A stretch of 6,459 nt of DNA from Candidatus Margulisiibacteriota bacterium. GTDB lineage: Bacteria; Margulisbacteria; Termititenacia; Termititenacales; Termititenacaceae. The notes beneath the pieces were generated by a model, which saw nothing but the letters and a program-made list of their open reading frames with translations, had not been told where the DNA came from and did no database searches. Positions 5,039 through 6,459 of this stretch are shown here, one piece after another (the first letter of the stretch is position 1; the number at the start of each line of letters is the position of its first letter). The DNA lies in NCBI GenBank assembly GCA_031267055.1, contig JAIRZV010000100.1:1-6459 (forward strand), given 5' to 3'. The position numbers were made by a program, and so were the translations under genes.

Positions 5039-5158
5039 GTCTCGCTTTCGCTCGACACCCCTCCAGTCTGCCGCTTACGCGAGCAGACAGCCTCCCCTTA
5101 ATTAAGGGGAGGCTGCAACGCAGTTGCGGTGGGGTGTTTCGCCGCAGGCGAAACGTCA
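5039..5158. repeat. Hairpin-rich intergenic repeat element
   Basis: A compact block of nested inverted repeats: ACACCCC (5055-5061) pairs with GGGGTGT (5131-5137); GTCTGC with GCAGAC (5066-5071, 5083-5088); a perfect 28-bp palindrome at 5088-5115 with arm CAGCCTCCCCTTAA; GCAAC-GCA-GTTGC (5114-5126); and GTTTCGCC-GCA-GGCGAAAC (5136-5154). The layout is like REP or MITE-type intergenic elements, and the CCTCCCCTTAATTAAGGGGAGG-like core is of a kind I recall as dispersed in other bacterial genomes. It contains no reading frame of note. It lies 55 bases past the end of the malic enzyme gene and may also stop transcription, but no T-run follows the hairpins. Confidence 0.6.
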
Positions 5159-5212
5159 GAACCAGCTATAAATCTTGGGTTTAGTCTGTCAAGTATATAA
5201 CACTAAAAACCC

Positions 5213-6382
5213 TTATCTTTTACGCTTATTCCAGGCCTCCGCCACCGCGTCGGCTACACTCTCCGCGACATTTTTATTGAAGACAGACGGGATAATATTG
5301 TCCCGAAGCAGGTCTTTTTCCGCGACGCAGGCGGCTATCGCGCGCGCGGCCGCGAGGCACATTTCCTGTGTGATGTCCGTCGCGCGCGCGGCAAAAGCCC
5401 CTTTGAACAGTCCCGGAAAACACAGCACATTATTGATCTGATTGGGATAATCCGAACGTCCGGTGGCAATGACCGCCGCGCTGTCCGCGATCAACTCCGG
5501 CCTTATTTCCGGGTCGGGATTGGCCATGGCAAATACTATCGAATTTTTGTTCATGCTTTGTACTGCCGCAACAGTCAGGACATCTTTGGCCGACACGCCG
5601 ATAAACACATCTTGTCCGGCCAAAATTTTGTTTACGTCACCTGACAATTTTTCTTTATTGGTCCGCGCGGCCAGCAGCGTTTTTTCGGGGTTCAGTCCCG
5701 CGCGTCCCTCGTAGATCGCTCCCTCGCGGTCGCACAAGACTATCTGCCGCGCGCCGGAGGTCAGCAGTAGTCTGGCAATAGCTATACCGGCCGCGCCTGC
5801 GCCATTGATAACGATCTTTGCGTCTCCCAGTTTTTTACCGACAACTTTGAGCGCGTTGAGCAGGCCGGCCAGCGTTACCACCGCCGTACCGTGTTGGTCA
5901 TCATGAAAAACCGGAATATTTAATTTCTCTTTTAAGCGGCGTTCTATCTCAAAACAACGCGGCGCGGAAATGTCCTCCAGATTTATACCGGCAAAAGTCG
6001 GCGCGATGTGCAGGATCGTCTCGACAATTTTATCCGTGTCTTTAGTGTCCAGCAAAATCGGAAAAGCGTTCACACCGCCGAATTCACGGAACAATGCGGC
6101 CTTACCTTCCATGACCGGCAGGCCGGCCAGCGCGCCGATGTCGCCCAGTCCCAACACCGCCGTGCCGTCCGTGACAATAGCCACTGTGTTGCCGGCAATA
6201 GTGTATTTTTTGGCCAGCGCGGGATCGGTCTCGACAGCCTGGCAAACTTTGGCCACGCCGGGGGTGTAGACCATAGACAAAGTTTCGTAATCGCTTATCG
6301 GCGCGTTGCTGGCGACATTGATCTTGCCGCCCTCGTGAACAGCCAGAATTTCCTCTAAATTATTCTCTTTGACTTTCTGCAT
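5213..6382 (-). CDS. Malic enzyme, short bacterial form
   Basis: Oxidatively decarboxylates malate to pyruvate and CO2 with NAD(P)+, linking the TCA cycle to pyruvate in the cytoplasm. The 389-residue length fits the short form without the phosphotransacetylase-like extension. Seen: VYTPGVA (38-44) with catalytic Tyr39; GLPVMEGKAALF (87-98) with catalytic Lys94; the metal ligands Glu136, Asp137 and Asp162 in NLEDISAPRCFEIE and VFHDDQHGTA; the Rossmann loop GAGAAG (194-199); AMANPDPEI; and the ending INNVLCFPGLFKGA. An acidic residue in VLCDREG, at the end of the second Rossmann strand, suggests NAD, but this is not decisive. The frame could begin at TTG 6385; I chose ATG 6382 because AAGGAG lies five bases before it. 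A gene upstream appears to overlap its start, so it is probably in an operon that extends past the window. Confidence 0.96.
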   Translation of the reverse strand: MQKVKENNLEEILAVHEGGKINVASNAPISDYETLSMVYTPGVAKVCQAVETDPALAKKYTIAGNTVAIVTDGTAVLGLGDIGALAGLPVMEGKAALFREFGGVNAFPILLDTKDTDKIVETILHIAPTFAGINLEDISAPRCFEIERRLKEKLNIPVFHDDQHGTAVVTLAGLLNALKVVGKKLGDAKIVINGAGAAGIAIARLLLTSGARQIVLCDREGAIYEGRAGLNPEKTLLAARTNKEKLSGDVNKILAGQDVFIGVSAKDVLTVAAVQSMNKNSIVFAMANPDPEIRPELIADSAAVIATGRSDYPNQINNVLCFPGLFKGAFAARATDITQEMCLAAARAIAACVAEKDLLRDNIIPSVFNKNVAESVADAVAEAWNKRKR

Positions 6383-6458
6383 CAACGCTCCTTTCTATTA
6401 CCTGCAAAATCACTTGCGAATACAAAAGATGCTCTTGCTCCAGCACGCGCGCGGCCAG
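6360..6458 (-). CDS. C-terminal end of an unidentified upstream gene
   Basis: One minus-strand frame entering from the right edge reads LAARVLEQEHLLYSQVILQV and a few more residues, stopping with TAA at 6362-6360, so it would overlap the malic enzyme start by 23 bases. Its amphipathic, protein-like composition favours it. A second frame ends in a TGA sharing one base with the malic enzyme ATG, a common coupling arrangement, but encodes an Ala/Arg/Gly-rich string that looks less natural. The product cannot be named from about 32 residues. Confidence 0.4.
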   Translation of the reverse strand: MAARVLEQEHLLYSQVILQVIERSVDAESQRE

Positions 6459-6459
6459 C

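Noticed and set aside
5088..5115. Perfect palindrome as an intrinsic terminator of the malic enzyme gene.
   Set aside because: No T-run follows on either strand and it lies about 100 bases past the stop codon; it fits better as part of a repeat element.
5176..5212. GGGTTTAG and CTAAAAACCC as a terminator stem after the malic enzyme gene.
   Set aside because: The pairing is imperfect, the loop is long, and no T-run follows in the direction of that gene.

Overview
The window comes from a bacterial chromosome of moderate GC, with fairly GC-rich coding sequence and AT-rich gaps. The phylum cannot be fixed from the sequence. Chromosomal-type genes lie at both ends on the minus strand. Between them (about 1948-5158) is a 3.2 kb accessory stretch of small modules, each with its own promoter and operator-like repeats. 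No tRNA, rRNA or CRISPR array was seen.

Right to left on the minus strand, the chromosomal part holds the last codons of an unidentified gene (6360-6458), a short-form malic enzyme (5213-6382), then, beyond the accessory stretch, a YggS/PLPBP-type PLP-binding protein (1234-1875), a secreted DUF3108-like protein four bases behind it (495-1229), and an unrecognised gene running off the left edge (1-440). The DUF3108-like protein has a signal peptide and suggests, without proving, a two-membrane envelope.

The accessory stretch holds: (i) a BrnT/BrnA toxin-antitoxin operon on the plus strand (2000-2573), with a perfect 22-bp palindrome over its promoter and identical 14-bp repeats on both sides, as if inserted at the 3' end of the next gene; (ii) an XRE regulator (2578-2886, minus) diverging from a lone phage tail-collar-like protein (3015-3884, plus) with ten HxH motifs, and a shared control region carrying several copies of AGGTAATA; (iii) a mobile mystery protein A/B pair (4493-4942 and 3900-4502, minus), an HTH regulator with a Fic-domain protein, preceded by two palindromes 33 bp apart; (iv) a hairpin-rich intergenic repeat (5039-5158).

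Two themes join the modules. Three accessory promoters (brnT, collar gene, mobile mystery A) all have a TTGACA -35 box with a 17-base spacer, and in each an operator-like sequence covers the spacer or -10 box, the expected design for autorepressed addiction or phage-type modules. brnT, mobile mystery A and possibly yggS lack a Shine-Dalgarno sequence and have a candidate -10 box so close to the start codon that the transcripts would be leaderless or nearly so. The least ordinary item is the regulator-controlled, histidine-rich fibre-like protein, which stands without other phage genes between two toxin-like modules.
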